Shown: piece after piece, positions 1-10,700 of the stretch
How positions within the stretch are numbered: the first letter of the stretch is position 1
Layout: the number at the start of each line of letters is the position of its first letter
Assembly: GCA_002633005.1 (NCBI GenBank)
Contig: NMRA01000208.1
Coordinates: 1-64,000, forward strand
Length of the DNA: 64,000 nt
From: Phoronis australis
Lineage: Eukaryota > Phoronida > Phoronidae
Direction of reading: 5' to 3'
Notes under the pieces: generated by a model
The model's database searches: none
What the model saw: the letters and a program-made list of their open reading frames with translations, nothing else
Told to the model about the DNA's origin: nothing
Program-made: the position numbers and the translations under genes

Positions 1-448
1 AACTAGCCACTAGGTGGTGCAGAATACACTAAATCCATTGCGAAATAGAATGCTGCTATCGCCATCATAACAAAAACTTGCTTGCCAAATTTCATAAAAA
101 ATGTCAAAGAGCTCTGAAGGTACAGAGGCAAATGTAAAAACTAAATTTGAAATTGGGGGTACAGCTATATTGACAACTGTCCAAAAGTCATAGGCGGCCA
201 TAGTCACATAACACTTGCAAAATTTCACAAAGATCATTCAAAGCAGTAATGAGATACTGCCGAGAGCACAAAAAAGACAAAATCACCACCAGGGGTGCCA
301 CAGTTGTCAGACTCGTAAAAAATCAGTGTCAGCCATAGTCTTCTCATTACGAACAAATCTGTCGAGTTTTTCAATGATCCTTTAAGTGGTTTGAAACAGA
401 GCCCTGAACAGCTTGCATGAGCATAGAATCATTACACACAGTACTTAC

Positions 449-762
449 CCAACTCTGTTGGAGCCATGGTTCAACAAGCCCTGCCAGCCAGACAACACAG
501 CATGGATCACCGAGGGAATCAGAAAGTCTTTATGCACCAAATTCAGCATGCTCTGAATTCCCTTGAGCCTAGTTTCCGCTCTCTCCACTTGGTGGTGCAA
601 CGATCGCCGCAGCTTCTCGATGTCTATGGGGTTATCATACATGACAAATTCCATAATTTTATTGATGAGGCTGGTGTCAGCAGATGAACCAGTCATTCTC
701 TGTTTCAGACATTGAAGACGAGCCGGGTTGGACACAGCCTGCACCAGAGGGAGCCACATGTC
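449..762 (-). CDS. Internal exon of an unrecognised gene (about 104 codons)
   Basis: A clean exon on the minus strand: a pyrimidine-rich acceptor ending TTAACAG lies just above 762 and a strong GTAAGT donor just below 449. It opens in phase 0 (GAC ATG TGG) and ends in phase 2. The encoded peptide is amphipathic and rich in Leu, Arg and His, with no signal peptide or membrane segment; it reads like an alpha-helical repeat segment of a large intracellular protein. I do not recognise the family. No phase-compatible neighbouring exon was found in 1-448 or 770-1430, so the gene either continues off the left edge or this is an isolated remnant. The good splice sites and protein-like composition argue for a real exon. 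Confidence 0.6.
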
Positions 763-769
763 CTGTTAA

Positions 770-1435
770 CAAAATAAAATCAATATAACCAACTTGAAAC
801 TATTATTAAACTAAAACCACTACCATTGAAAACATTTTAATTAGTAATTTTAGTTCAACACCAGATTGAATCTTTCAAGAGTCACGTCTTGTCAATTTCT
901 GAGAAAGCTATTTGCAAGTTAGTATACATAACATTTCATTACGTAGGTGGCACATTTAAATACACAAGAGACTAATGCAGCCTTCTGTAGGCTTCTGTAG
1001 TAATTTCTACCCAGTACCTTTTGTTCAGTGTCGCATCTGTCTCGACCGCATTTCGAAGGTCTCCAGCACTAGACCATCGAGCATGCTGTATCCGGAAATT
1101 GCACACCGTTTTACGGATTCAGAGTCTCGATTTCCACCACCGCCGGTATTTCCACAAAAAGAGTTCTGAAGAAGATGTGTACCAACTCCAGCGCTTCGTC
1201 ATCACCCCGCAAGAGTGACCTTGGGTCCGTTCAATGGGGTCTGTTTTGACATTCATCAGATGTAGAAATTGTCAGCTCATTTGTAAATTATTTTTCAGCA
1301 TTTGCCCCAAGATATTGACAACTACTGAGTGTGGGTTCTTCTTCTGCTGCCTCACGTGCAATATAGTAGCAGTCATAATCTGATTTCAGTCGCTCTGGCC
1401 GTGAGTCAAGGATAACATGCGACTTGATGATTAAC
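770..1435. other. Intronic or intergenic stretch, no gene seen
   Basis: Short overlapping open frames occur at 975-1218 but show no splice sites, codon bias or recognisable domains. I see no repeat structure here. Confidence 0.5.
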
Positions 1436-1454
1436 CTAGGGGAACAGGCCAGGG

Positions 1455-1960
1455 GTGCTAGATAGGTTTGATAGGCTTGGGAATGTGTTATCAGGAAATA
1501 ACTTGTTGGAGAAGTTTTATGCCGCTGCGCATGGTAGTGATGAGAGTTGTAGTGATTGGACAGGTCGTCTAGAGAGTATTTTACCAAACTTGACCACCGT
1601 TGATGCCTCGCTTAGTCAGAAGCAACGGAGAGAAGCTTAGGGCGAAGTCTTTCAATGGTTTGTCGTCAAAGGTTGTAAAGGGGGCAATTGCATACACGTA
1701 TGATAGGGGAACCAATTTTGGTGAGTTGTTGGTCGTTGCTCGTGTCGTAGATTCTGTGCAAGGTACCCCTGTTGTAGTTAAATCGTCTACCGTGCAAGAT
1801 CAAACCATTCATTGAACTGAGAAATGAAATTAAGCGCCTACGTCAGCGTGTCAGTGAGCTGAGTACCCCTCATAGAAGGTTCATGGGAAAAGTGCGGGCA
1901 AACTGGTCACAAGCAGGATCAGTGTAGGAATAACACAAATGTGAATGCGTCGGGGGAGGG
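1455..1960 (+). pseudogene. gypsy gag remnant (capsid and CCHC knuckle)
   Basis: The frame at 1455-1640 encodes a capsid-like peptide with a FYAAAHG...DWTGRLE pattern typical of gypsy Gag. A shifted frame at about 1610-1815 continues with the next Gag helix region. At about 1885-1930 a knuckle CGQTGHKQDQC appears, but the first Cys of the usual CX2CX4HX4C is absent. At least one frameshift separates the pieces. Confidence 0.7.
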
Positions 1961-2049
1961 AGCCGCTTCTTAGTCGTGAAACAAGAGGTTCATTCATATG
2001 TGGAGCAATTTATTGGACCCTGTCTAGAACTACATGTTAAGGTTGATGG

Positions 2050-2518
2050 GTAATCCTACCAGGCTTTGATTGATAGTGGTTCGCAGATATCCTCTGTGTC
2101 CAAGAGTTTTGCAGACAATGTATTGACACCAACGGCAAGGGAGTTGAAACTTCTATTGAGAATAGAGGGTGCGCATGGTTCGATATTGCCATACCTCGGT
2201 TTTATAGAATGCGATCTCCAGATGTTGTCCAGTGATGGTAAATTTAGGCGCAAGTCTGCAGTTTTGTTAGTTGTGAATGATACTCCATACAATCAACAAG
2301 TCACTTGCATTATTGCCACTAATGTCTTGAGAGTGTTTACTGGTGCTGCTTCGTTAGTTAGGAAACTGCCTGTTCCTTTTAAGACGGCATATGCAGTAGT
2401 AAAACATCACTGTGAAGCTAATCAGAGCTCAGGAGTATTCACTGAGGGTGTTAAGGTGACACCAGGGGAGAGCAAAATTATTGATGGCGTTTGTATGAGC
2501 CGTATTGAGTCTGGGTAG
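2050..2518 (+). pseudogene. gypsy retropepsin remnant
   Basis: The frame contains ALIDSGSQISSVSKSF, the active-site region of a retropepsin, with DSG in place of the commoner DTG. DSG is found in active retropepsins too, so this residue alone is not proof of decay. The frame stops at about 2516, and a second frame continues to about 2721 toward the RT. Confidence 0.75.
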
Positions 2519-2754
2519 TTTTGGTGGTGTCTGGTGATGGATTACCTGGACGGTTAGTTGTTCACTCGCAAGTTTGTGGGGTCGAAAGCTCTTTTGGTAT
2601 TTGCAGAGTTAACTTCATTGCGAGTAATACCAGTCAGAAGTTTGTTACTATTCCTTGTCGTGCTGTAGTCTGTAGAGCACAGTCTGTTGAAATTGTAGGG
2701 ACAGTTGAGAGATTACAGTAAGCGTAGTGGAGTAGAGGTCTCTGCAGAAATATT

Positions 2755-3545
2755 ATGTGGCCACCAACTTGGCAGTGGAGAGACAGTAGATTGATGGCTC
2801 TGATAACTGAATACGGTCACTTGTTCTCTCGATCCGATACTGATTTGGGGTTCACATATTTGTTGGAGCATGAAATTAAGTTGAACGATGACACTCCGTT
2901 TAACTACCTGTACCGGTTTATACCTGGAACTCGAAGTTATCTGGAGAATATGGTCCGTATTGGGGTTATTTCCAAGTCCGACTCGCCATTTAGCTGTAAT
3001 GTGATCTGTTGTAGAAAACCTCATTGTAGTGTTAAAGTGTGCGTGGACTATCGCAAGTTAAATTCGCGTACTTTAAAAGATGCGTTACCCTTACCTGTAA
3101 TTGAGGAGACTGTTGACAACATGTCTGGAGCTAAGCTGTTCACATCTTTAGACTTGAAGTCTGAGTATTGGCAGTGTTCTCTAGCTGATTCGGCTCGTCC
3201 TAAAACTACTTTCACAGTAGGGAATACAGGTCATTTTGAGTATAACCGTCTTCTTATGGGTCTCTCCAATTCCCCTGCGACATTCCATCGGCTAATGGAA
3301 AAGTTTTTTAAGGGTATGTTACTGGAGGATTGCTGAATATATTCATACGACATTGTGGTTTTCGAAAACATTTAATGAACACCTTGATTGTCTCCGGCGG
3401 GTGTTTCAACGACTCCAAAGTTGTGGGTTGAAGCTCAAGCTGTCAAAATGTAAATTCCTGCAAATGAACATTAAACTTAGGTCCACTAATTCATGTGACG
3501 ACATGATGCATTATGTTCAGGATATGAACAAGTATTTGCAATAAT
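2755..3545 (+). pseudogene. gypsy reverse transcriptase remnant
   Basis: Residues from about 2860 match the gypsy RT core: VDYRKLNSRT, LPVIEETVDNM, FTSLDLKS-YWQ, FEYNRLLMGLSNSPATF. The frame stops at 3334, and the following catalytic box reads IYSYDIVVF rather than the canonical YxDD form, so the paired catalytic aspartates are broken. A thumb-like segment ending LKLSKCKFLQ follows to about 3460. Enzymatically dead. Confidence 0.85.
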
Positions 3546-3629
3546 GTTTTGACCAAGTGAATTTACGTACGAAGGACTGCCATAAGAAACAATAAAACCG
3601 TGTAATCCTTCGGTGGTCACTGATGTGTT

Positions 3630-3893
3630 GCATGCTGGAGATATTGTTATGGTTAAGAGAGTTGTCTGTACTATCTTGATGACCTTTGGAAATCTGAACT
3701 GTATGAGGTAGTTAGTCAACCCGACCTGAACATACCTGTATACATTGGGAAACCGTTAAATGGTGTTTCGCGTAAAACGCGGACTCTTCATGGGAACTTA
3801 CTCAAGCCCATTGTATGTAGTGTAAACGCTGTGATGAGTGAGGTGTTCGTGAAGTATTGTGGTTACATGATATATGTATTGTGGCAACACTCA
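3630..3893 (+). pseudogene. gypsy integrase C-terminal end
   Basis: Two shifted frames read GDIVMVKRVV and then LYEVVSQPDLNIPVYIG...TRTLHGNLLKP. This is the signature closing segment of gypsy integrases (GD-x-V-x-V-K, then NIPVY and RTLH-NLL). It lies directly after the truncated RT, showing an internal deletion of RNase H and the integrase core. Confidence 0.75.
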
Positions 3894-4449
3894 TAGTCAC
3901 TGTCTGTAGTGAAGGTTACATTTACTTTAACCTAGAATTCTAACACATATTAAGTATGTATACATGTTGCGGTAGAAGTATGCCCACAAATTACATTTTT
4001 GAAGTGTTGTAACACGATTTTGGTACCAGTTAATTGTCTACGTTGTTTGACTGTTTCTATCTGACCTTGGTAATGTCATTATTTTCACTTTCAGTTATCT
4101 GTTGTTATTAGGTATGTTGTGTTCCGTCTAAACTTAATACAGTTTACTTTGTTATGTCGGGACGCTATTTTTCTGTAGGAGAAGTGTGTGGTGGAACGGG
4201 CTCCTGCCCATTAGCGCGAGTCGCTATTCATATTCTGATGTCTATTGTGACGTCTACTTGAAGCTATTTGTTGGCCCTATTCATTGATAGTCAAATGTCC
4301 ATGCGTGCTGTCTGGAGACCTCGTGGTTTAAAGGAATCTTTGATCGGAGTTTGTGAAGTGTAGCTTTATCGTTGGTATATGTACAATATATTATTGAACT
4401 GCAGTCGCTGGTCTTATTATTTATTTGTGTAACACATGTCCGTGACACA
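3879..4449 (+). repeat. Possible 3' LTR of the plus-strand gypsy element
   Basis: The segment starts TGTGGCAACACTC right at the end of the integrase frame and ends ACATGTCCGTGACACA, giving TG...CA termini. The left edge is not supported by a clear polypurine tract or by a second LTR copy. Confidence 0.35.
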
Positions 4450-4528
4450 ACCGTTGCAAAGAGTAACCAACTGAAAGAGGAGCTCAGATGAATTCTTGCA
4501 GTTGATGCTACGGCACTAATCAGCCAGC

Positions 4529-4728
4529 TTATTGGTTACACTGAGTGTTACCAGGGCGATCACAAACACACAGATTCAAGTTGAAGCGTGTTCCTGGCCC
4601 ACACCTGTGAAGGTTGGTAGAGCCGCCAGGTGTCGTGCTCACGTCCTTCTGTGTGAAGAACTTACAGTCCATGCCTGGGACCTTACAGTACTGGTTCCCG
4701 TCTTTGTTGCGACAGTACTTTGAATCAA
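4529..4728 (-). CDS. Gene A coding exon 4 (Cys-rich domain, stop)
   Basis: The acceptor is TTCTTACAG followed by TTGATTC, entered in phase 1. The exon encodes seven cysteines: C-x8-C-x6-C-x20-C-x10-C-x-C-x7-C, with the FN..LC aromatic pattern of peritrophin-type domains, then a stop. About eight substitutions separate it from gene B. Confidence 0.75.
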
Positions 4729-7700
4729 CTGTAAGAAACAAACAAGTGTATGCTTTCTAGATACAGGAGCCACGGCTGGGGTATGAGCAATCTTTTCAGT
4801 TTCATCTTTAAGGGACGCCGGCGAGTTTGGTACGAAGAAACCCTTTTTGGGGATTTTTGTTGGGAAAGAGAGACTTCTGAAAGATATTTTTATCTTTGAC
4901 GAAAGCTAAAAAACAATTTAAGTCTTTGTTTTTGTGGTTTTAGACATCAATGATTCTCTTTGGCTTTCAGCTAATTCGCTGGCACCGGGTATGATTTCAG
5001 CGATTGTCTGTCAGACAACTGCGAAAAGTGATGGTTTGTAATGAAATCACAAAATACAAAGGATTGTTGTTTTACAGCTCTGCTCAAAGCTATATTCAAG
5101 AAGTCTATCCCTTCCAACAAAAATCTCAAAAACAGTTTTTCGACAGTAAAACCAATTATGTCCCTTTTAGCCAGTGTTTGCCACCGTTTGAGGTAAGATC
5201 GTGTTAAAACAGGGTATAAAGAGATTGTGAGCGTAATTTGAAATATATGCATGGACTGTGGGTTTCAATTATTTTATGGCGTCTGGTTACATTTGACATA
5301 AACACAGGTAAACAAGCAAGTGATGTCATGATGTTTTTCATGAATTTCGCCTGCTGAAGAGACTTCACTAATTCATTAATTCTGTCAAACTTACTCTGAG
5401 GATTGAATATCCTGAAAACTCCTGTGCCATTCAGCGTACGCACTCCTAGGTCTGAGCTAAGCGAACGGGTTGCCTGGTATAAGTCGTTCGTAGAGGCCAA
5501 AATTCCTTGAACTGTGCCAAACTGAAAAAGAAGCAATCGCATCTACTTCTCAGTTGATTTCATAGCTTACATCGTCAAATGCACCGAAACTGATTAAAGA
5601 TACCGATGATTAATTCTACATAAAAGAGTCTAGCAAGTTATGTTTCAATTTCATTTGAACCCAGCAATACCCGGAGGTTTTATTCGTTCACTTGAAAATC
5701 ATTCCACTGTTTAAAATTCAGCTGCCTATGAAAATTGGTTTTAACAACAAAAGGCTCTCAGATAACAAATCTTAAGTTTATTTTTGATTTACGTCTAAGA
5801 TTTGTTTAAACTTACAAATGAAATTTCCACATCCAGTAAATTAGTCAAAATTAAGACAAAACATCAGTAAAAGTTAAACTTAAGATATCTTTTTTGAAAT
5901 GCACTTGAGACAAACCTGATTTTTATCTCAAAGATGGTTGAAATTTAAGATTTGTCTTTGCTAACTCAGTGTCATTGGAACAGGCCCATGAACTGGAAAA
6001 ACCTCGTTTTCGGCTGAGATTCTATTTAGTTGATATGCACTTGTTTGGTGTAACTGGAATTCCATGTTGAAACAGTGGGCAAAACTATGTTGGGGATAGA
6101 TTTCTGTTTTCGCAATCGATTGCTTACTCGTTGATTGCAAAATCCTCATGTTCGATCCAGGAGGTTTTGGTATGCTTCAGGTACCATATCCAAGTCGACA
6201 TATCGTCGCGGTGAACTTGGACTAAATGACCACTATGTGTTGACATAAACGATGTTGTGAAGACGTTCCAAGTTTTAACCAAGCAGTGTGACTGGATTAT
6301 TTAGTGACATTGAAAACTGGTTGTCAAACATATGGTGCACCCTCTAGTGCCGCTACCTGTCGTATTCAGAATAGTTACAACTGGCAAGTACTAGTAGGAT
6401 ACGATAGGTGGCGCTTCGGCAGGATTTCGAAATCGTCATTCCAAAAGTTTGATTTTTTCATTAATCACCATGGAGTTCACAGAGCAAGTTGAGAATTTTT
6501 TGTTTTGTTTTGGCGGCGGTACTATGACTGGAGTGATTGTCAAAAGCAAACTTGGCCTGTGACGTCCTCTCGACTCAGCTGTTGTCAAATCTCTACCAAT
6601 CTCAGATGTGCATCCGTCGTATAAGCATAGCCTTTCAAGTCAACGATAGAGCATAATAAACGTTTTACTTATGTGACCTTGAACCTTTTAACAAACCAGT
6701 AACTATCGCCTCCTAGCGATAGATATCGCAACATCCCTTAAACAATGTGTCCACAGGGATGCTGCGGCACCATTAGATAAATCTGACTAGAGTTTTGCCT
6801 CTCTTGTAGTAGATGGTGCTTCATGTGGCTTACGCAGATGCACACGGTTACTTCTGTAGGATCCTTCTGGAGTTTCGACGTGGTGCGACCTGTCATCGAC
6901 TACTTGAGTCACAACGCCTTTGTCCCAAACTGTGTTTCCCAAATGGAAAGGTTGGATGCGAACTGTAGAGAGAGGGGAAGGTCCTTCGCTACTCTATTGT
7001 ATTGCTGTACGTGACGCCACTTCGCATTTTCAATGCGCTAATGATAATGTTGGTCGGCGCTATCACTACGGTGCATGAGCAAGTCACCAAGCACTGGTAA
7101 GCGGGTACGAGTACGTCGGCCTAGTAAACGTTGGACTGGACTGCTGCCCACTCCCTGTTGTGGTGTGTTTCGTAACTCCAGGAAGGGCTTGTCTGCAATA
7201 ATTTGCAGTTGGGCAGTTGCGGCTTTACTGCTGACTCAACTTTGACATTGGATTGGGAATGCTTTGGAGCATTCATGTGATGGGGTGTGCCTCATTTCAT
7301 CATGAATTCACGAAATTTTCCACTCGAGTATTGACTGCCTGGATCAGTTATGACGGTCAATGGCATTCCGAAACGACAGAAAGGCGGCTTATCTTCTGAA
7401 TAATCGCTGACGCAGAAAGTGAAGTGAGGCGGTCAACCTCTCAGACGCTGGACAAATAATCCTAGATGATTTGGCAATCATATCCATTCACAGAGAAAGT
7501 TTCCATTCCAACCTTCTCCCCAAGGTCAAAGAGGTGTATCGTGTGATCTGAAAATCTCTATATGTGAGTTTTTTTTTCGAACGTCTGGTGCTCATTGTAA
7601 GTTTGGACGAGCTGACGTATGTTATCCGTTATGCCTGGCTAAAACATACATTCGCTGGTGCGACGTAGAGTGCTTTCCACGCCTAACTGGGGCTCAAGTA

Positions 7701-10700
7701 ACAGTGGCTTGATCTTAGGACGGAGCTACCTGGGAACAACGACAGGTTCACCGCTAAACACAAGACCATCTCTGATAGCATACTCATCACGTGTTGAAAA
7801 ATAAGCGTGTAGTTTGGAATGGAAGACTGTCCTTTAGCATTGGCCATCCAGTACTTATCATTTTGACGGGTTGCTGGAGACCTTCACCCGAGGCTGTGTG
7901 CTGCTTCACCTCAGTGATACTGGTAACCATGTAACCTAATTAACGTCCACCAAAGGACGGGTCACATCAGTATCAGGCAAGGCGGCTCTCGATAACCGGG
8001 GAAATGTGCATTAGTTTCCCTGGCTGCCACTTGCTATCTGCGTCATAGTTGTGAATGCGCATAAACATGGCGTGCAACAGCCTAGGTGAACAGGACAGAG
8101 GCATCTGAGATAAGGTGTGCAGAGGTTTATGATCGGACAAAACTGTTACCTTACGTCCAAAGGTAAATTGGTGGAAGCCCTTGAGGGCATAAGCTATGGT
8201 AAGACACTCACGCTCAATAGAAGCATAACGAGATTCAATAGGAGCGAGTGCCCTCGAAGCGTACGCAGTTGGCTTGCCCTATTGCATCAACGCTGCTCCG
8301 AGACCCTTCTCAGACAAGTCACTTTCAATGATGAGTTCCTCCTGTGGGTAAAAAAAGGACAGGACTGGAGTTAATGAAGCCATGTGTTTTGTCTCACGAA
8401 AAGCACGATCCAAAACTGAGGAGAGGTGAGGCAGGAATATCGCTAGGTAACCAAATGTGCCCTGAAGTCGCAGCACACCTTGGCGATCGTATGGTTTCCC
8501 CACAGCGAGGATTGCTTCTACCTTTTGGGGATCTGGTTTTAGGTCTTAAGATGTGACTAGATGAGCCATGAACTCAAGTTCAGGCACAAGGAACTTACAC
8601 TTGGCCAAATTAAAGGGCAGACGCGATTCCGTGATGCGTTGCAGTAGGCATCTCAGGTTGACATCATGGTTCTCATCGTCAAGGTCTATTAACAGTACGT
8701 CATCTGCCACACAGAACATTCATGTAGGCCCTCCAAAGATTCCATTAGTCGCTTTTGGAAATTCTCAGCGGAAATAGCGAAACCAAAGGGCAAACGCTTC
8801 CATGGGTACCGACCAAAAGGGGTGACAAAGGTCGTAAGCTTGCTTGCTAGAAGCCTTATAGAGTGTGCAATGCTAGTTACCAGATTTGAGGTCAAGCGTT
8901 GAGAGAACTTTCGCTGGTGCCACATCAGGCACGATATCATCCATAGTAGGAATTTGGAAAATCTCCCGTTTGAGTGCTTTGTTGAGAGGCCGTTGATCAA
9001 GACAGATGCGGATGAATCCGTCATTCTTCGTTTGTAGCGACATCTGGTTACACCAGTCAGTAGGTTCATCGATGGGGGGTAATAACACTATTCCGGACGA
9101 GACGACTGAGTTCTGGCTTGACACGGGGTTTAAGCGAATGGGTATACGTCGAGGCGGGCACCTGACAAGAGTCACCATGTTGTCATCGGTGAAATGCAAT
9201 GGCTTCGAAAAAGTGCCAAGCTGAGGGAACTGCTTCGCAATGTCATCGAGCGCTTCATCTGGTTTTCTGACGGAGTGTACCCGTGGAGCCACCTCAAAAC
9301 TGTCATAGTTCATGGTGACAAGGTTCATTCTTTCCGCTGAGTCTCTACTTAGAAGCGGTGTAAAATTACACTCTACAAAATGGAACAGCAAATTGTAAAT
9401 TATGCCCGTTTTGAGTTTTGTCACTGGAAGATCGATAGTGCCACACACTGAAGTAATTTGTTTGTTCCACATCTCTAACTTAGTGCGACAAGGCTGATGT
9501 GGGTACTCTGTGTTATACTTGTCAGGTAAGCAATTGACATATGCGCTTGGGTCAACTTGAAATATAACTTCAGATTCGACAAGGTACATTCTGTCGTAAA
9601 TCAGACCTTCTTTGAGTTGTGGTCCACTGCCGAAATGTTTTGCATTCCACGATCAGACGCAGAGAGTACTTGCACTGATAGAACGTATTCGTCATCAGAG
9701 TCTAGGGTGACTGCACGGACTGGTATCCTTTCAGCACTTCTGCAGCACAAGGGAAAATGATTCTTCCTATGACAATTACTGCATTCGTTTCCCCACGCAG
9801 GGTATGCTTCTTTCTTTCGGTAATGATCTCCGCCACAATACAGTTGGTCACACGATTGCGTGGAGGTTTCTGTGCATATCGGGAAACCTTGTACACCCTA
9901 TCTCGGTCTGACACTTATATGGCGTAACTGCTGAGTGGTGTTCTCGGAAGATCTGTGGCCGTCGCGAGGGTTAGGTCCGGTTTTTGAAAGAGTTGTTTTC
10001 TAATGTTGTTGTCATTAATACCCATCACTATACGATCTTTCATGAGGCTGTCTCTCAAACAGTCACAAAAGTTGCAGGATTCTTTGAGTTCTTTTAATGT
10101 GGCCAGAAAGTTGTCAAAAGATTCGTCCGGTATCTGCTGGCGGGAATAAAATAAATATCTTTGGTAGGTGTCATTTTGGTTCCCAATGATATGAGTTTCG
10201 AACTTCTTAATCAAAAATTTCATGTTCTGCTTACCTTCTCCGGTGCCAAAATCTAGGGTATTGAATAGTTTTAACCCCACCAGACTTAAAGTGTTCAGTT
10301 CTTGCTGCAATAGTTTGTCCTTACTTTCTAGTTCAGTAATAATGGAGTAGTTTTCAATCATTTGTCTGAATATTTTCCACTCACTCACAGCGACATACAA
10401 TGTCAATGGCTTACGCGGATCTACTAGAGTTCAAAGGCACCATCTTGTTTTTTCTTTTTCTTTTTTTGACACGATCATTGAGCAAACAGTCAACAGAGAG
10501 TCAAAACTTTGGCACTGATTACTGTAGCTTAGAATTAAAAGTCTACACTAAGTCTTAAATGTTTCAGCATGATCATACCGCTGCCACCATGTTTCAAGTC
10601 GACCGCAACAGAACATAATAAACGCTTTTAACAAACCAGTAACTATCGCCACCTAGCGATAGATATCGCAACATATAGAGCAAGTATTTCGCTAGTCTCG

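Larger units (their letters stand above)
1440..4449 (+). mobile_element. Degenerate Ty3/gypsy LTR retrotransposon, plus strand
   Basis: Ordered gypsy landmarks lie on one strand: capsid-like gag peptide, CCHC-like knuckle, retropepsin, reverse transcriptase and the C-terminal end of integrase. RNase H and the integrase core appear deleted between about 3545 and 3630. Every reading frame carries stops or frameshifts, so the element is dead. A possible 3' LTR runs to a TGACACA end at about 4449; no matching 5' LTR was found upstream of 1440, so the left edge is uncertain. It abuts the left edge of duplication copy A (about 4460). Confidence 0.8.
6631..10673 (-). mobile_element. Ty3/gypsy retrotransposon with very short LTRs, minus strand
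   Basis: 4043 bp in an intron of gene A. The 5' LTR is 10673-10590, followed by a primer-binding-site-like TGGTGGCAGCGG, then gag, zinc knuckles, protease, RT, RNase H and integrase remnants. A polypurine stretch TTTAAGGGA precedes the 3' LTR (6733-6631). It is flanked by a 5-bp near-perfect target duplication, CATAG (6626-6630) and TATAG (10674-10678). Duplication copy B carries the corresponding empty site near 46110. Stops and frameshifts throughout mean it is non-autonomous now. Confidence 0.85.

Noticed and set aside
3879-4449. Certain LTR for the plus-strand gypsy element
   Set aside because: Only one copy is visible and the polypurine tract is unclear, so it is listed with low confidence only.
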